Positions 63,176 to 64,000 of a DNA stretch of 64,000 nucleotides are shown one piece after another. Under the pieces are notes generated by a model. It was not told where the DNA came from. It saw nothing but the letters and a program-made list of their open reading frames with translations, and searched no databases. Location of the stretch: NCBI GenBank assembly GCA_013399305.1, contig VXAI01000115.1, positions 1,492,262-1,556,261 of the forward strand, written 5' to 3'. Each line of letters begins with the position of its first letter. The first letter of the stretch is position 1. Origin of the DNA: Rostratula benghalensis (lineage: Eukaryota; Chordata; Aves; Charadriiformes; Rostratulidae). The position numbers were made by a program, and so were the translations under genes.

Positions 63176-63220
63176 GTTGAAGTCCCAGCTGTTTCTTTGA
63201 TTGCTATTTCATTAAGACCT
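63176..63220 (-). other. SLC5A7: SLC5A7 5' UTR part of the ATG exon, with acceptor of the upstream intron
   Basis: Reading the minus strand, a pyrimidine-rich tract ending TGCATTCTCTCCAG (63221-63234) looks like a splice acceptor, leaving 45 nt of leader before the ATG. Human SLC5A7 has a non-coding first exon, so this arrangement is expected. I could not pick a convincing donor for the first exon inside the window. It may lie in the CpG-rich edge or beyond it. Confidence 0.6.
63204..63212 (-). promoter_or_regulatory. Minimal upstream ORF (ATG AAA TAG) in SLC5A7 leader
   Basis: In the leader, 28 nt separate a complete two-codon uORF from the CHT1 start codon. If the leader is transcribed as proposed, such a short uORF could lower or tune translation of the main frame. 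Its sequence is seen directly; any function is inference. Confidence 0.45.
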
Positions 63221-63840
63221 CTGGAGAGAATGCAATAATACAGCTGCTTTTAACAAACCCGGTAAAATGCTTTTTAGAATCAGCGTACGAAGAAAGCGTG
63301 GATGAATAGTAAAGAGACTATTCTGGTGTATTTATGAAATGAGTATTTCAGATGTAAGTGAAATTAAATTTGCATGCCAATTAAAATGCCTGTGGAGCAA
63401 CAACCAACAACTGTAACCTCAGACTACACTGGGAGGTGAATGATGTGGCTGAAAGCTACGCAAGTCTTAGAAATCAGTTACTGAGCACTGAATTATTTTA
63501 GTGTCACCAAGTCCCCAGTGGCTGGGAACTCTTCAGGCAAGAAACAGTTTGGTACGTGGAATAGGAGCTTGGCCATGTGGACTGTGATAAAAGTCTCTAT
63601 TTAGTTAGAAGCAAGCCACAAAACTAGTTTAAGTTATGTCAGAACTAGGTAGTAACAGTTACAACAGCAAAACACGTTTTCTGAGTCTCCGTGTTGGAAT
63701 GCTGTCTTTTCCTCTTTCTATCATCTCCCGTGTTTAAAAATCTGCGTTTTCTTTCATGCAACGTGTAATTGTCCAGCATGGAAAGTATTAATCTATTCCC
63801 GTTCGCAATTCGAGAAGTAACCGGAAAGCTTAAAAGCTGT
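63221..63840. other. Proposed SLC5A7 5' intron / upstream region
   Basis: About 600 bases between the proposed leader acceptor and the CpG-rich edge. No ORF or repeat is recognised. If the first exon lies in the CpG-rich edge, this is the first intron. Confidence 0.5.
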
Positions 63841-64000
63841 CGAAGGGCAGAAATGTTAAGGTTTAGGAACTACAGCGGGGGAAAAACTCCCTGGCGACAT
63901 AAGCACCGGCTACCCGGCACTCAACCTTTCCCGGAGCCCGCTCCCAGCTCGCTCCCCAACCCAGCTCCCAGCCGCGCCGACAACACCCGCCCGCCCTCCC
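63841..64000 (-). promoter_or_regulatory. CpG-rich promoter-like edge upstream of SLC5A7
   Basis: GC content and CpG frequency rise sharply in the last ~160 bases (GCCGCGCCGA, CCCGCCCGCC, several CCGG), against an AT-rich background elsewhere. It lies about 0.7 to 0.8 kb upstream of the ATG exon on the gene's strand. This fits a CpG-island promoter and first exon that continue past the window. No TATA box or confident transcription start is visible. Confidence 0.5.

Overview
This is a vertebrate nuclear window, almost certainly from a bird. It is AT-rich and intron-rich, and nine fragments of one LINE type, CR1, make up nearly all the dispersed repeat I can recognise. One copy ends in the CR1 3' octamer repeat (ATTCTATG)n. 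I saw no Alu, L1 or B1/B2 sequence and no prokaryotic organisation. The species cannot be named from the sequence alone.

One protein-coding gene is recognisable: SLC5A7, encoding the sodium- and chloride-dependent high-affinity choline transporter CHT1, on the minus strand. Eight coding exons (63175 down to 41535) splice into 1737 bp, or 578 codons plus TAA. All seven introns are GT-AG, the reading frame closes at every junction, and residue numbering runs in register with the 580-residue human protein (D48, I89, N301, D349, W406, E451, L531/V532). The ATG exon has a splice acceptor 45 bp upstream of the ATG, which fits a separate non-coding first exon. The last ~160 bp of the window is CpG-rich and promoter-like. 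A 2-codon upstream ORF precedes the start codon.

Layout: 1-41430 lies downstream of the gene and contains no exon I can identify. It holds CR1 fragments (731-945, 7812-8433, 15645-15876, 29118-29451, 35437-36590), short tandem repeats, low-complexity runs and a few open frames of doubtful meaning. 41535-63220 is SLC5A7, with CR1 copies in introns 1, 3 (two) and 6. 63221-64000 is upstream sequence rising into a CpG-rich promoter-like edge.

Points worth a second look: an ATG-initiated 187-codon ORF with splice-like borders downstream of SLC5A7 on the same strand; a CR1 copy whose endonuclease end is joined directly to its reverse-transcriptase C-terminus; a consensus-like CR1 ending about 47 bp from the exon 3 donor; and a roughly 1 kb G-depleted block at 33600-34560. 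I found no convincing new biological system.
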